Assembly: GCF_051020985.1 (NCBI RefSeq)
Contig: NC_135003.1
Span: 12,145,501 to 12,209,500, forward strand
Direction of reading: 5' to 3'
DNA length: 64,000 nucleotides
Source of the DNA: Nomia melanderi
Taxonomy: Eukaryota; Arthropoda; Insecta; Hymenoptera; Halictidae
The notes beneath the pieces are model-generated. The model was not told the DNA's origin. It saw only the letters and a program-made list of their open reading frames with translations, and did not search any database. The stretch's first letter is position 1. The number at the start of each line of letters is the position of its first letter. Shown here piece by piece: positions 1-10,148 of this stretch. Made by a program: the position numbers and the translations under genes.

Positions 1-1008
1 ACTGGAACTCAGCGAGAAAACTTTGCAGGGAGGAGAAAGCACATTTGCTTGTCATAAATTCCGATAGGGAAGCACAAGTAAGTGCTCTTACATTTTATTC
101 GTTTTATCCTATGACAAACTAGGGTTCAAACTATATTATAGTTCGTAGTCGCTTCGAGTATCGCAATGTTGTCTGATTCCTCAAATGTTTAGAAATACAA
201 CTTGTTCGGTCTTGAAATGAGTGGACGTGAAACTTATTACAACACTTCAAATGTTGTGCGTAAAATCTTTTACCCGATAATAGAATTCGATAATATCCAC
301 GCAGACGCGAGGCAACAGACAAATTAGAGTTCATAGAAAACTCACCACGCATAATGGAGCATAAACAGGACAAGGGTAGCTTGTTGCTTTATGATTCCTG
401 TCGTGATTGCTCTTGACTGGACATTCCTTACACACTCTTGTGATTTGATGAACGCAATGTTCTCGGTTATACATTCCGTAGTTCAATCTATTGTCCCTAG
501 GAAAATTGATGTTGTTCAATTCAGATCAAAATGAGTACTTTAAAAATAAGCGATTAGGATGTATGTTCGTATAATGGTAGTAACCAGAATCGATGTAAAC
601 GTTTAGCAAATAATGTTTGTAAAATTCAATATGTGCCAAATTGACGCGTTCCGTAAACGTAATGCTATAAGAGGAGGGGCAGTGCTGAATATGTATCTGA
701 GTTGTTGCTTTTTTTAGGAGTTATCGAGACTACTTCGCAGCGCAAAGATTTCAGAAATTTTCGTCGGTATACACGAGTTGTTTAAGCCGGGTAAATGGAC
801 GACCATTCTCGATGATTCGCTTCCTGCGGCTGGTTTCGACGAGTGGGTCGACGACGACGAAGTTCACGACTGTTGTTCCTCGAGGTGTATCAGGCCGTTT
901 GATTCCCACGTCTGCACCTGTGGTAGTTTCAGGTCTGATAACCGTCTTGCTCCCAAGAACTGCCGCGCGATATTACCATTTGTCTGCGAGCGCCCACTAG
1001 AAGAGTAG
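1..1008 (+). CDS. C-type lectin, hemolymph LPS-binding-protein-like (5'-partial, two exons visible)
   Basis: The 3' part of a lectin gene cut by the window edge. Exon 1 ends at 77 and reads in frame from base 3 (WNSARKLCREEKAHLLVINS and onward), the conserved CRD block with the first cysteine. A GTAAGT donor lies at 78-83. The intron ends at a T-rich TAG at 715-717 and exon 2 runs 718-1008 to TAG: 291 nt in phase 0, the same length as in the two intact paralogs here. Exon 2 keeps FVGIHE, the aromatic W, and the closing C-x(14)-C-x(7)-C pattern ending in PFVCERP. The loop between W and the second conserved cysteine is unusual: it has several extra cysteines (DCCSSRC) and no QPD sugar-binding motif. 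A possible AATAAA is at 1418-1423. It is probably a secreted sugar- or LPS-binding protein of hemolymph by family, but its ligand may differ. The signal peptide lies outside the window. Confidence 0.8.
595..668. repeat. Fragment of dispersed TTAA-type repeat (family F)
   Basis: This stretch inside the intron of the first lectin gene resembles 40490-40560, the 3' end of a complete TTAA-flanked element. Both contain AAACGTTTA, ATAATGTTTR and CGTTCCGTAAA in the same order with similar spacing. The 5' end of the element was not recognised here, so this is a remnant. Confidence 0.45.
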
Positions 1009-1818
1009 CATTCGGAGGTTTTGCAAATTTTTGTAGGCTCTGCAAGGTCACATGGCAAGAAAAAAGATAATTATGTTACAAGTAAAATTCTTTCTTGTTT
1101 TCAGTAGTACCTCCGATTAACGAACCAAACGATTTCGACTTGAAGTCGTTTGTTTAGTTAATATGCAAGTTTATCATAATTTTTCCTGAAAGTATTCATC
1201 TTTATTCTGGAAACATTTATTGTTAATACTTTGTTGCGAATCGTGGATCCCTTTCTTTGTTAATATTCCAAAGCCATGTTCCTCTTGGTCTATCTTTTAC
1301 GACGTTTGTTGTTGTAAGCCAAGCACCTATTGATCTTCGAGTGTTACTCATCTTTGTATACCCACTATTGTACTTCTATGTTTCTTATCGGTGTTGTATT
1401 TCGTCTTTCTTCAAGGAAATAAAAACATTATTGTGCATGAAATCGCTGGGAATTTTATTTTACGCACCCTCATAACCTCGACACAGTTGAATCTTTTTCT
1501 TAACTCGACCATTCGAATGAGCTTTTTAAACATTCTGATTTCCAACTGTCCTATTCATAACAATCCTGGATCATGTCTTAAAGCGCGCATATTTCTTCTA
1601 ATTCAGAAAAGTCGCTAAAAAACCTGATACTCTTGATAGTGCCGATTTTGCAATCTCAGCATGCCAGTAATTGTCACGAAACTTTACTCGTTCATTCACT
1701 ACTGAATTTTGCTTTCCAATTATTGGATGAAGCGGAACATTCGAACGCATTTTTCTATCTTGTAACGTTTGGACAGCGTTTTACGATGATTTCATAAAAC
1801 TTTCCGAATTTCGTGCGG

Positions 1819-2088
1819 GCGTTGTCGGAGTTATTTAATGCAACGTAATTAGTAATGAATGCATGACACTCGGAAGAGGCCTTGATTGGGATACAGGTTT
1901 ATTTTAAGGAGGGCGATTGGTTCACCTTTCTCGATCAGTCGCTCGCGAGCAACGGTTTCAGCCAGTGGAGCGACAGGTGGCTGGGTCAGCCGGATAATGC
2001 CGGTGCTGGGCGAAACTATGGCGCATTCGTAAAAGATGGGACGATCGACGACGTACCGTGTACCGGAACTCTTCCGTTCTTCCGTTGA
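1819..2088 (+). pseudogene. Decayed lone exon 2 of an LPS-BP-like C-type lectin
   Basis: The reading frame from about 1819 lines up codon for codon with exon 2 of the intact lectin at 54878, without indels in the first part: LSELFNAT, then TAA (1846-1848), five codons, then TGA (1864-1866), then EEALIGI. The remainder is well kept and includes GQPDNAG, the galactose-type QPD motif. The cysteine in the QNCGAF position is tyrosine (RNYGAF), and the last cysteine is arginine followed at once by a stop (PFFR-TGA). No AG acceptor stands in front of the exon, and I found no matching exon 1 between 1009 and 1818. This is a dead copy, either a partial duplication or one that lost its first exon. Confidence 0.82.
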
Positions 2089-2118
2089 AAGACCACTTCA
2101 TACGCAAGGTTACAGTTG

Positions 2119-2342
2119 TTAACCCTAATCGGACCACGATGTGACTTTGAGTCACATTTGAACTTCTCACTTAAATATTTTGATTACTTCATATTGCATT
2201 TCCAAAAGTTTCTTTAGACCTTTAAAATTTGAGCCCTGTAAAGAAAAATAATAACATTTTATCATTCCTTTTGTTCTCATAAGTGACCGAGTCACATCGT
2301 GGTATCATTCGTTATAAAAACACGTGGTACGACTAGGGTTAA
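2119..2342. mobile_element. TTAA-flanked MITE (family A), piggyBac-type ends
   Basis: TTAA at 2119-2122 is followed by CCCTAATCGGACCACG. The other end, read in reverse complement from TTAA at 2339-2342, gives CCCTAGTCGTACCACG. These are long imperfect terminal inverted repeats with a TTAA target duplication, typical of piggyBac-superfamily elements. The 224-bp interior is AT-rich, has no coding capacity, and includes a second copy of the CACATCGTGG word near the right end. It sits about 30 bp downstream of the lone pseudo-exon. Confidence 0.8.
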
Positions 2343-3274
2343 TTTCCTATTTCGCGTAATGACTGGTCGGAATCGATGGCTTAAAAATAATGTAAGTACA
2401 GCTGAGACTATATGTATCATGACAAACTAGTTTCTAATACTGTGTACAATTGAATGTTAATTATCGTACATATCAGAGTCGTGAATAAAATAGGAGTATC
2501 CAAAAATAGAATTGAGTTTTTAATTATAGAAGCGTTATCAGGTATCGTCGAAGTTAATGTTATTTCTCTGATGATTCGACGGCTGTTTTTAATTGTGAAC
2601 ACTTCAGCCGGTATTGTTTATTTGTCCTCAAGGATACGAGACGATCTTGCTCTTACAAACGTTGGTCAAAGTTTTTTCTTCCACTGTATCTTAATTACCC
2701 GAACCTGTTATCTCAATATAAACAAGAATAATATGTTGCTAAACGAGTTCGCAAAGGCGCATCATGCGTTCCCACTGCGAAAAATAGAAAGGTGGCGGAA
2801 GGTCGTCCCGGATTAAGTTATACGCGAAGATTCGTCGGTTCAGCCAATCGCGTGTCTTCAGCCTGGGACAGTTGAATGGATTCTTCAGCAGTGCCGTTTA
2901 ATTAGTCGCGGACTGTCGCCTCGTGACAGTCGTTTCGTTTGGTTCTTTCTCGATCGCAATACAACACGCTGTTTGCCCGTCGATCATTCAGCAAGGGAGA
3001 GTAGACTTTAAATCGAAATAGCGAGACGGACGTTCTCGGAGCATCGAACGAAGATCTTGACTCTTCAAGAAGAGGTTGCCGTAGCAATGTCGCCGGTAAA
3101 TGTCTTTGTTCGTAACATAATAGAACGAATGATGTTTTGAGAATTGCAAAATAGCTGATTCTCTTGCATCCCTTGTATTTACGTTTTATACAGTGACGAA
3201 TAATTAGTGACCGGTCCTATCATAATTTTAAATGGCCGTGTATACGTCGAACTCTGAAAATTTCACTGTGTCAG
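2343..3274. other. Intergenic, no gene seen
   Basis: AT-rich to mixed sequence. The 120-residue open frame at 2454-2816 shows no domain, no splice context and no coding bias. No exon 1 for the downstream pseudo-exon could be found here. Confidence 0.5.
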
Positions 3275-3581
3275 ATTTCGGCGGAATTACACAACCAAAC
3301 GTTTCTCAATAAAACGCGAAGCGGAGTTGTTTAAAGCCTCCATTGGTATACAGGATCACTTTAACGAAGCAGAATGGATCACCATTCTTGGCGATATGCT
3401 TGAGAGTTCAGGGTTTACCGAATGGAGTGCTTCGACTGAGTTTAGTTTGCTTCCCCGAATCAATAGGAATACGCGTAATTGTGGTGTCTTACTAACAACG
3501 GCCGGCGAACTCGACGACATGAAGTGCGATGCACCTCTCCCGTTCTTTCACGAACCACCCCCGCCAGGTGTGCCGTACTAA
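3275..3581 (+). pseudogene. Decayed lone exon 2 of an LPS-BP-like C-type lectin, frameshifted
   Basis: A TCAG acceptor at 3271-3274 is followed by ISAELHNQT, a worn version of the family start VLSEIFHKA. That frame meets a stop at 3332. The rest of the domain continues in the +1 frame: KASIGIQDHFNEAEWITILG, then SSGFTEWS, then RNCGVLL, LDDMKC and PLPFFHEP, ending in TAA at 3579-3581. The last conserved cysteine is histidine, and the QPD loop is replaced by an unrelated stretch (LLPRINRNT). No exon 1 was found upstream. A frameshift, a lost disulfide cysteine and a missing first exon together make a functional product unlikely. An alternative acceptor phase, using the open +1 frame back to 3276, cannot be excluded. 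Confidence 0.75.
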
Positions 3582-4149
3582 TTGCCTTCATCGCGTGATT
3601 ACCTAGTCCGACAGGAATTTAACGCTCAATATTTATTGGGCGATTCATACGTTGTTCCCTGTTTGAAATGAAAGCTCGGAAACAGATCGAAATTATTCGA
3701 ATGCAATTGTGATTCCTGCTGGAATAGAATTCAATGTACCTAAGTTTTGTACGTTACTCGATCGCAATTCTATCTGTTTCAAGTAATGCGATCGTGAATC
3801 GACGTCAACTACAGCTGAACGGCAGATTTTGTTACTTGTTGCGACAGACGATTTTTAATTAGATCGAGGAAAGAACGGATGAGAAAAAATGAAGATAAGG
3901 CGCGAACGAACTGCAAATCAGAGTTAGCATTCGAGTAACGTCGTTCATTATGTAATTGCTAATGTGCTGACCAAGAAATACACTAGAAGTTTGAAAATTA
4001 TCAGGATTACGAAATATATGGGAAGATATCCGAAGAAAGAAGGAAAAGAGAGGGGGAAGGAAAACGATTAGATTCGCAATGTCAACCGGGGGATCAGTTT
4101 AATTAGGATAAATACTGCTGTAAGTGGATATTCCGATGTAACAGTGTCA

Positions 4150-4184
4150 TATAAATACTCATGGTTGGTTGTGAACAGTTCAGT
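4150..4184 (+). promoter_or_regulatory. TATA box and initiator of the intact lectin gene
   Basis: TATAAATA at 4150-4157 is followed by the arthropod initiator word TCAGT at 4180-4184. The spacing from the first T of the TATA to the initiator A (4182) is 32 bases, the canonical insect core-promoter distance. This predicts a 5' leader of about 78 bases before the ATG at 4260. Confidence 0.7.
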
Positions 4185-4259
4185 GTCTACACAGCCGCAA
4201 TACAACTCATTGCTCTTCTTGTCTCCCGATTTCAGTGAAGAAAGTCAAGTTTCAAAGAG

Positions 4260-5565
4260 ATGTCACAGCGCTACTCTTTCGCGTGGTACAATTGCAATGT
4301 CTTGATAGGCTGCTTGATACTGACTACTGCACTGTCGTCGCCCGTCATCGCAGATGCGTGCTCTGCAGCACGCGATGACTACATAAACAGGGAGCCTTTT
4401 GGTGCTTACAAATTGCACCGCCACGCAATGAACTGGGCTTCAGCGCGGAAGGTGTGCAGGGATGAGTGTGCCCATCTCGCTGTCATAAACTCCGGGGCTG
4501 AAGCTCGGGTGAGTATCATTTGTTCAATCTTTTCTTAACCCCTTGTCCTACAACAACGAGTGAGGCTCGTGGTGAAGATGTTCAACATGATTCAACATAT
4601 ATATACTATATTTATATTATTATACTATTTACTATATAATAATTCTATTATTTACTATATTACTATATATATTATTCAGTTCATTCGAATTCAAAGTAAA
4701 TATTATTCCTCTGTAATCAGCGATTACACTCCAAAGGAAATATAGACATAACGTATGCTCAGAATTTTTCTCTTTTTCCAATAAATTATTAATGACAAAG
4801 TGGCCGTGTCGATCAGAGTTGAGAAAGAAATCATAAGCCAAGGGATTAAATATTATAGTACCTACAGTTCGTGTCAATTTTTAAGTGATTAGTAGTACGA
4901 ACATTAGTTTGAACGTGCTTCGGTGTAGAGTTGCATCGCGAAGAATCGAACATAAGGGAGCGTTCCCCTAAAAATGTGACAAATCGTTAAAGTTCGCGAT
5001 GAAACATGTTTCCGTGGTATTTTAGTAAAGAAGGAAGTAAGTAGGAAGCAAATGGATGGTCCGCGTTTGAACAGAATGAGAGGGTCCGTTGCTTTAGATA
5101 GCTATCGCTGTATCACGGACCAGCGATTACTGAAACAGAAAGCTGCAGGACAAATTGGCGATACTGGAGACAATGTTTCTGGGTTATTTATCGGTTTGTC
5201 TTGACTTAAGGAATCCAACGAACGTACGGGTATATTTGACTTCACGATGCCACAAAACTGTTACTTTTCCCCAGATGTTGGGAGAGATGGTTTCGAACAT
5301 GGGCCATATAAGAGCGGCATCCCACGAGGGCAAAGTCTTCATTGGTATACACGATATGTTTGCGGAAGGTGAATGGGTCACCGTCCTCGACGACTCGATT
5401 TCCGCCGCTGGTTTCACGGGGTGGTCTAATCGATGGTGGGGACAGCCTGACAATTATGCCGGCCAAAACTGTGGCGCATTGTTGGACGATGGTTACCTCG
5501 ACGACGAAAACTGCGGCAAAACGCTCGCTTTCATCTGCAAAAGGCCCCTCGCGAACGTGCAGTAG
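4260..5565 (+). CDS. C-type lectin, hemolymph LPS-binding-protein-like (intact, two exons)
   Basis: Exons 4260-4508 and 5275-5565 (GTGAGT donor, TTTTCCCCAG acceptor, phase 0) encode 179 residues. Residues 1 to about 34 are a hydrophobic secretion signal ending SPVIADA. The single C-type lectin domain follows: the AYKLHRHAMNW start, the RKVCRDECAHLAVINS block with the first CRD cysteine (66) and an extra cysteine at 70, FIGIHD at about 105-110, W133, QPD at 140-142, and cysteines 149, 163 and 171. QPD suggests galactose-type sugar preference; the WND calcium motif is replaced by LDDEN. The product is expected to be a secreted hemolymph recognition protein of innate immunity. Support comes from a TATA/initiator pair 110-78 bases upstream and AATAAA at 5668-5673. 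The intron carries a TTAA-type MITE. The ATG was chosen because it opens the signal peptide and fits the predicted start of transcription. Confidence 0.9.
4535..4849. mobile_element. TTAA-flanked MITE (family B) in lectin intron
   Basis: TTAA at 4535-4538 is followed by CCCCTTGTCCTA, and the right end read in reverse begins TTTAATCCCTTGGCTTAT from TTAA at 4846-4849. The inverted repeats are imperfect and the 315-bp interior is very AT-rich. Left and right portions match the shorter copy at 32998-33176, including TATTAATGACAAAG and AGTTGAGAAA, which supports a true family. Confidence 0.75.
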
Positions 5566-5667
5566 CGCTGTTAATTTCCAACGGAAGAAATTTCGCTTAA
5601 AGGAATCGGAAATGATTCCGACGATTTCCATGTAACGATACAATTCTACCATTGTTATTCTTTTTAC

Positions 5668-5673
5668 AATAAA
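5668..5673 (+). terminator. Polyadenylation signal of the intact lectin gene
   Basis: AATAAA lies 103 bases after the TAG stop of the 4260-5565 gene, followed by a GT/T-rich stretch. Confidence 0.65.
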
Positions 5674-7954
5674 GATTGTTTTCATGGATCTGCTGAGGCT
5701 CTGTAAATCAAAATGCTTCTATAGATTTAGTGCGATAGCGGTAGGATGGCATAACGAAAACAGTTCTCCATTTTAGAAAACAATTGACGCCTGCAGGGAT
5801 TAGTCAATCTACGAGTTTGTTAATGTATGGTTTACAATGCACGAACCACGAGAATAAGCAATTCTGGTGACCTAATGATATTAACACTGTATCGGTAATT
5901 AGCCCGTGTTTCTTCGAATTTTCATGATCGCGCTTTATTACTAACGTACTTCTCTTTTGGTGGGATGAGTTTGAAGGAATTTTTGTTAATATCATAAGTA
6001 AGGACATATCCGCATTTATGGATACTGCAAAAGCAACTGTACTATTTTGTTTTCATAGTTGTGTATTTGAAGAATAACTAAATTGGCGTGTTCAAAAGTT
6101 TCCTGTTATTATCGTTTATTATTTGTTTCTAAAAAAATGTCTATAAAGAATAGACGGTGTTTCTTACTTTGTTCTCTCATAATAACAAAAAGTCCTCGAA
6201 GCCTTTATTGTGTAAGAAAAGCTCCAGAAACGACCTGGTAACTTCTGAACGCCACTCTGCACCTCAAACAGGTATTCGTTCCGAGCCATCCATTATACTA
6301 AAAACACGTAACACTCGCTGTGTATCAATTAGACAGTGCCTCTTGTCGACGTACGATGTACAATGGAATCGTTAAACCAAGAACAGACACGACAGCCGGA
6401 AGCTTTCCAACAAATAAAAATTTCCTATCGACAAATTCAACGAATTAGAATTATCTCGATTGCACGTGTTAATCGTAGCGGGAAGAAATACTAAATTGAA
6501 ATCTACGGCCTACTAAGAGACAAATACCTCGATTATCGTTGTTGCAACCGGTTTCATTGAGAAAAAGCGCAAGTTCTTAAACCGGGGTCGAGAATAGAGA
6601 AGTTCCTTCCGCTTTAACAGACGCTACGGGGTGGTCCGTTCGCCTCGGATCCCGTGGCTTCCAGTTTCTGCACTGTTCCAGTAAGTACTTTTCAGGAAAA
6701 TTGGGTCTGGGTCTTGCGTGCAACGGTACCTGCCTAAACTTTAATGGAGTAGCGAGAATTCTTGTTGCGTAGTGCTCTCGCGCTCGCTTGTTCGTCGCGC
6801 GCCCGCCTCCGAGGTAAATAGATAATCCCGTACAAGATAGCTTCATGCGATCAGAATTGAAAAAAAGCTTGTTCCAACTGTTCGGTATCGTCGGTGACAG
6901 TTACGAAGCTGTACCATCCGCGAGAATGGGACACGCTTATTAAAGAAATTTCTTCGTTCGAGCATTAAAACTCTGGAATATAGATTGCCAACGGGTTAAC
7001 GTAAAAGCGAAACAAATGGAGTAATGAGTTACGATGTTTCAGAGCTCAGGACGGCCGAAACTCTACAAATATTCCGGGGTTCCAACTTCGCGAACGTTCG
7101 GGGAACTTTTTCCAACGAGTGTTCTGATTGGAATTTATTCCTGGCGGTCAGTATTATTCAGATCAAGGATTTCCCTGTTCCCAGAGGCCGTATTATCCCA
7201 TTGATAAAATTTCTGCCTTTTCACTGGAATCAAGTTCGCGTCTCCGAAATGAATAGTACCAATCAAATGTTACAGATGATGGAAATTCAACTCGAAACTC
7301 AAGTCTCGAGTATTCCGCAGGAAAACAAGGGTAAACTGATAACCGTACAGTAGACTCCGCGATTTTGTATGTTCGATCCATTTATGTTCTCTAATAAGAA
7401 GAACGCAATGCACGAAACACGATTATTTCCCAGGATCCGTATAATCGCAACGAATAAACTAATTAATATCCGGGAAATGTTCGAACATTTCGTTTTTGTT
7501 AAATAAGATCGCGTCTAGACTTCTGCAACTGACTTCCGAATAACGAGCGTTGTACCTCGCTTATAATTATTCATCGTGCACAAAACTGACAGACAAGCGG
7601 GGTAACAAGACGACATCCGGGGAACGTTATGCACAAAGATTGATCCGCTGGAAGCTAAGCAAGCGTCTGGACCACGAGGCAACTAGCCAGCGCTGATAAT
7701 CTTATTCGAAGAGACGCAATCTTGGGCGGGTCACAGTATCGTTTAGTTAGCTCCCGTTGATCTCGGTCGAGCGACCGAGCACTTATCGAGAGGAAGCAAA
7801 GGTATCTCATCAATCCCATCTCGATCGCCGCGTGACACGATCCGTTAAACGTGGCTTCGGTGAAGAAACAAGCAGGCTTCGAAGCGGAACAGTGACGCAA
7901 AAATTGATCCAATGATCAAAGCATCGGACAGTAGCAAAGGAGACCTAGGAAGAC
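5674..7954. other. Intergenic, no gene seen
   Basis: No open frame here has a recognisable domain, splice structure or coding bias. The 109-residue frame at 7024-7353 looks like chance. No repeat with clear ends was found. Confidence 0.5.
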
Positions 7955-10148
7955 ATGAAGATACTGGCTAACTATCTTACTCGTCTTACATTGATCTTTG
8001 GCAGTTCGAACTTAGACTCCGTTAGATCGGAAAACAATCGAACGATCATTACACCTGTGCCAGAAAATGCAACCGCCTGGTAGCACGACGGATCGAATTA
8101 CAATCGGAAAATAGATAGCGCACCGTTGCGAAGGATTTCCTGCAATTGCGGTTCCGAGACGAGGAATGTACCGTCCGTTGCAGCGAACCTGGCACTCTCG
8201 TCCGAGTGGTCAGATTCGAAGCGCACGCCTTCCTCGCATGAATTTCCGGTTCTGGCGTACGATTGGCTGAGGCGCTCACGCACGCCAATCGGGTCGCGCG
8301 GCGAAGAGCGTGAAGAGTCGTTTCCGGACCCACGATTGGACTTCTCGGAGCGACTTATCCGCCCCTGTGACGTCACGAGTGCCAGGTTCCCAGCAACTAC
8401 CGGTGCGCACCGACTACGTGTTCACGGGTCACAGCGGTTTGCACAAACTTCACATGGAAGAGGTACTTCGGAATATAGCGAGGAAGATTTGCTAGGACGT
8501 GGGTGGTCATCTAGTGGTCGTAAACTCCAAATGCGAAACTAACGTAAGTTCGAGATGCTCGTTTCGTTCTGCTTCGTCTGGAATGATTACTTCTTGTAAC
8601 CATCGCTGGATAGCTTGATCAATTTGCTACGGCGACGTTGCTTTATTTAACACTGGAATCACAGACATTTACTGCTCTCTTTATTGTATTGTTCCTGGAA
8701 CGGTGGGGTTTGTTTATACGTCTCGGAAATTAGCTTCTAAAGGATTTACATAGAACATTTCGTAAACCTATAGGGAAAAATGTTTATGATGTCGATTCTG
8801 TGTTTGGTATATTTTCTACATTTCGCTGAGCACTTTGCCGGAGTTCTGAATATTTTGAGAAATGGCAACGTTGATATTGTTTTCTTGCGGTTCGAATAAC
8901 TTCCCAACGGTGTTCTTAACAATTCGCAAGAATGCAGACTATTATCCACAGCGTGTAGCTCAACGAATCCCAGCTGCTCGCTGGGGGCTCTCGTGACTTC
9001 GAAAAGAGACTACAAATATTATTTTACTTTTTCTAAAGAAGTTCCTAGCCAGGATTCCGAGTTCCGTGGGAAATAATACGTGCCTCGCAACCGGACATTC
9101 TACCGGGTAGACCAGATTGTAATCTGTCCGAGGCGCTTACGTGGCAGGGTATAAATCCCCAGAGGGATTTAACATCAAAGATCTCGTAAATTATTAGGTG
9201 CCTGTGCCTGAAGTCTGGTTACATTGAAATTAGCGAGGTAGCTTTCGCCGACACAATTCTGATCGACGAGCGGCAACCTACTCTAGCTTTGACCGACAAT
9301 AGCAATTAACCTTTAAATCGGCGAAAGTTTGGAACGTCGGTGCTGCGCCCGATTAAACAGTAATAATTAACTAATTTAATACCTATTAGAACTAGAAATT
9401 TCACAGGACCGAGGACACTTATTCGATAAGAGGGGAAGTAAGAAGATGAAACTATAATCGCGACAATTATGTTCTTGTCTGTAAAACAATGAGGATAGTT
9501 TAACACGTTGACTACCACGAAAACCTTCAGATTTTGTATCGCTTATTCTTTTGTAGTAAAGATAAAGAACAGCAGTTATTTATTAGTTGGCATCGAAATG
9601 CTTACGTCAGACTGCCATCTAGTTATTTACGCTATTAGATATTCTCATTCAACATTAGGTATCTAGCAAATTAACATTATTTTCAAGTGATCTGGATGAT
9701 CCAGTCATCGGTGACCAGCGTAGCAGTCAACGTGTTAACGCTGCTTCTAGAAACCATGTATCATTATTGCTCCAGCGTTGCTAGTTGTATTGCCATTCGA
9801 ATGCTAATTACATATAATAGTTAGATCACTTGCGGCACTTATAACTTTTGATCTTCTTTTTCAGCTTTGAATGGCGCTGCTTGATTACGCGGGCGTGCAC
9901 GAAGCTTTTATCGGTGTGCACGATTACTTTAATGAGGACGAGTGGTTCGCCGTTCGTGGCGAGCTGCTCGCGAGCACCGGCTTCGATCAGTGGAGCGACG
10001 ATAGGAAGAGGGGCAGCCAGATAATGAGGCTGGAGAACAAAACTGTGGCATTTTTCTGAAGAAGGGGAAATTCAACGACGTCCATTGTAACGCGGAATAC
10101 TCTTCCCTCTGCGAGATACCTTTCAGGGAAGACGGAATTCGCTGTTGA
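7955..10148 (+). pseudogene. Two-exon LPS-BP-like C-type lectin pseudogene
   Basis: ATG at 7955 opens a signal-like peptide (MKILANYLTRLTLIFGSS) but TAG follows at 8081. The lectin start reappears in another frame as TDYVFTGHSGLHKLHMEE, with IARKIC, then an in-frame TAG, then DVGGHLVVVNS. It ends at a good GTAAGT donor at 8542. This mirrors DYVYTPDIGLHKLHTRS, ARIIC and GGHLAIINS of the intact 54207 gene. Exon 2 begins after TTCTTTTTCAG at 9864, has a TGA two codons in, then reads AFIGVHDYFNEDEW and TGFDQWS. A frameshift around 9995-10010 then switches to GQPDNEAG, QNCGIF and SLCEIP, ending at 10146-10148. AATAAA is kept at 10395-10400. Structure, splice sites and poly(A) signal are intact, but three stops and two frame changes leave no functional product. 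Confidence 0.85.
9500..9738. mobile_element. TTAA-flanked MITE (family C) in pseudogene intron
   Basis: TTAA (9500-9503) then CACGTTGACTACCACG; the right end in reverse is TTAA then CACGTTGACTGCTAC (9735-9738). The right subterminal region holds the near-palindrome GTCATCGGTGACCAG shared by all copies of this family. It is 239 bp, AT-rich and non-coding, in the opposite orientation to the copies at 19397 and 22074. Confidence 0.8.

Noticed and set aside
8126..8542. 138-residue open frame over the lectin pseudogene
   Set aside because: It is in the frame of the dead signal peptide and runs through the lectin part out of frame; the homologous residues lie in the +1 frame.
9140..9165. TATAAAT in GGCAGGGTATAAATCCCC
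   Set aside because: It lies within the intron of the lectin pseudogene, with no downstream start codon or exon it could serve.
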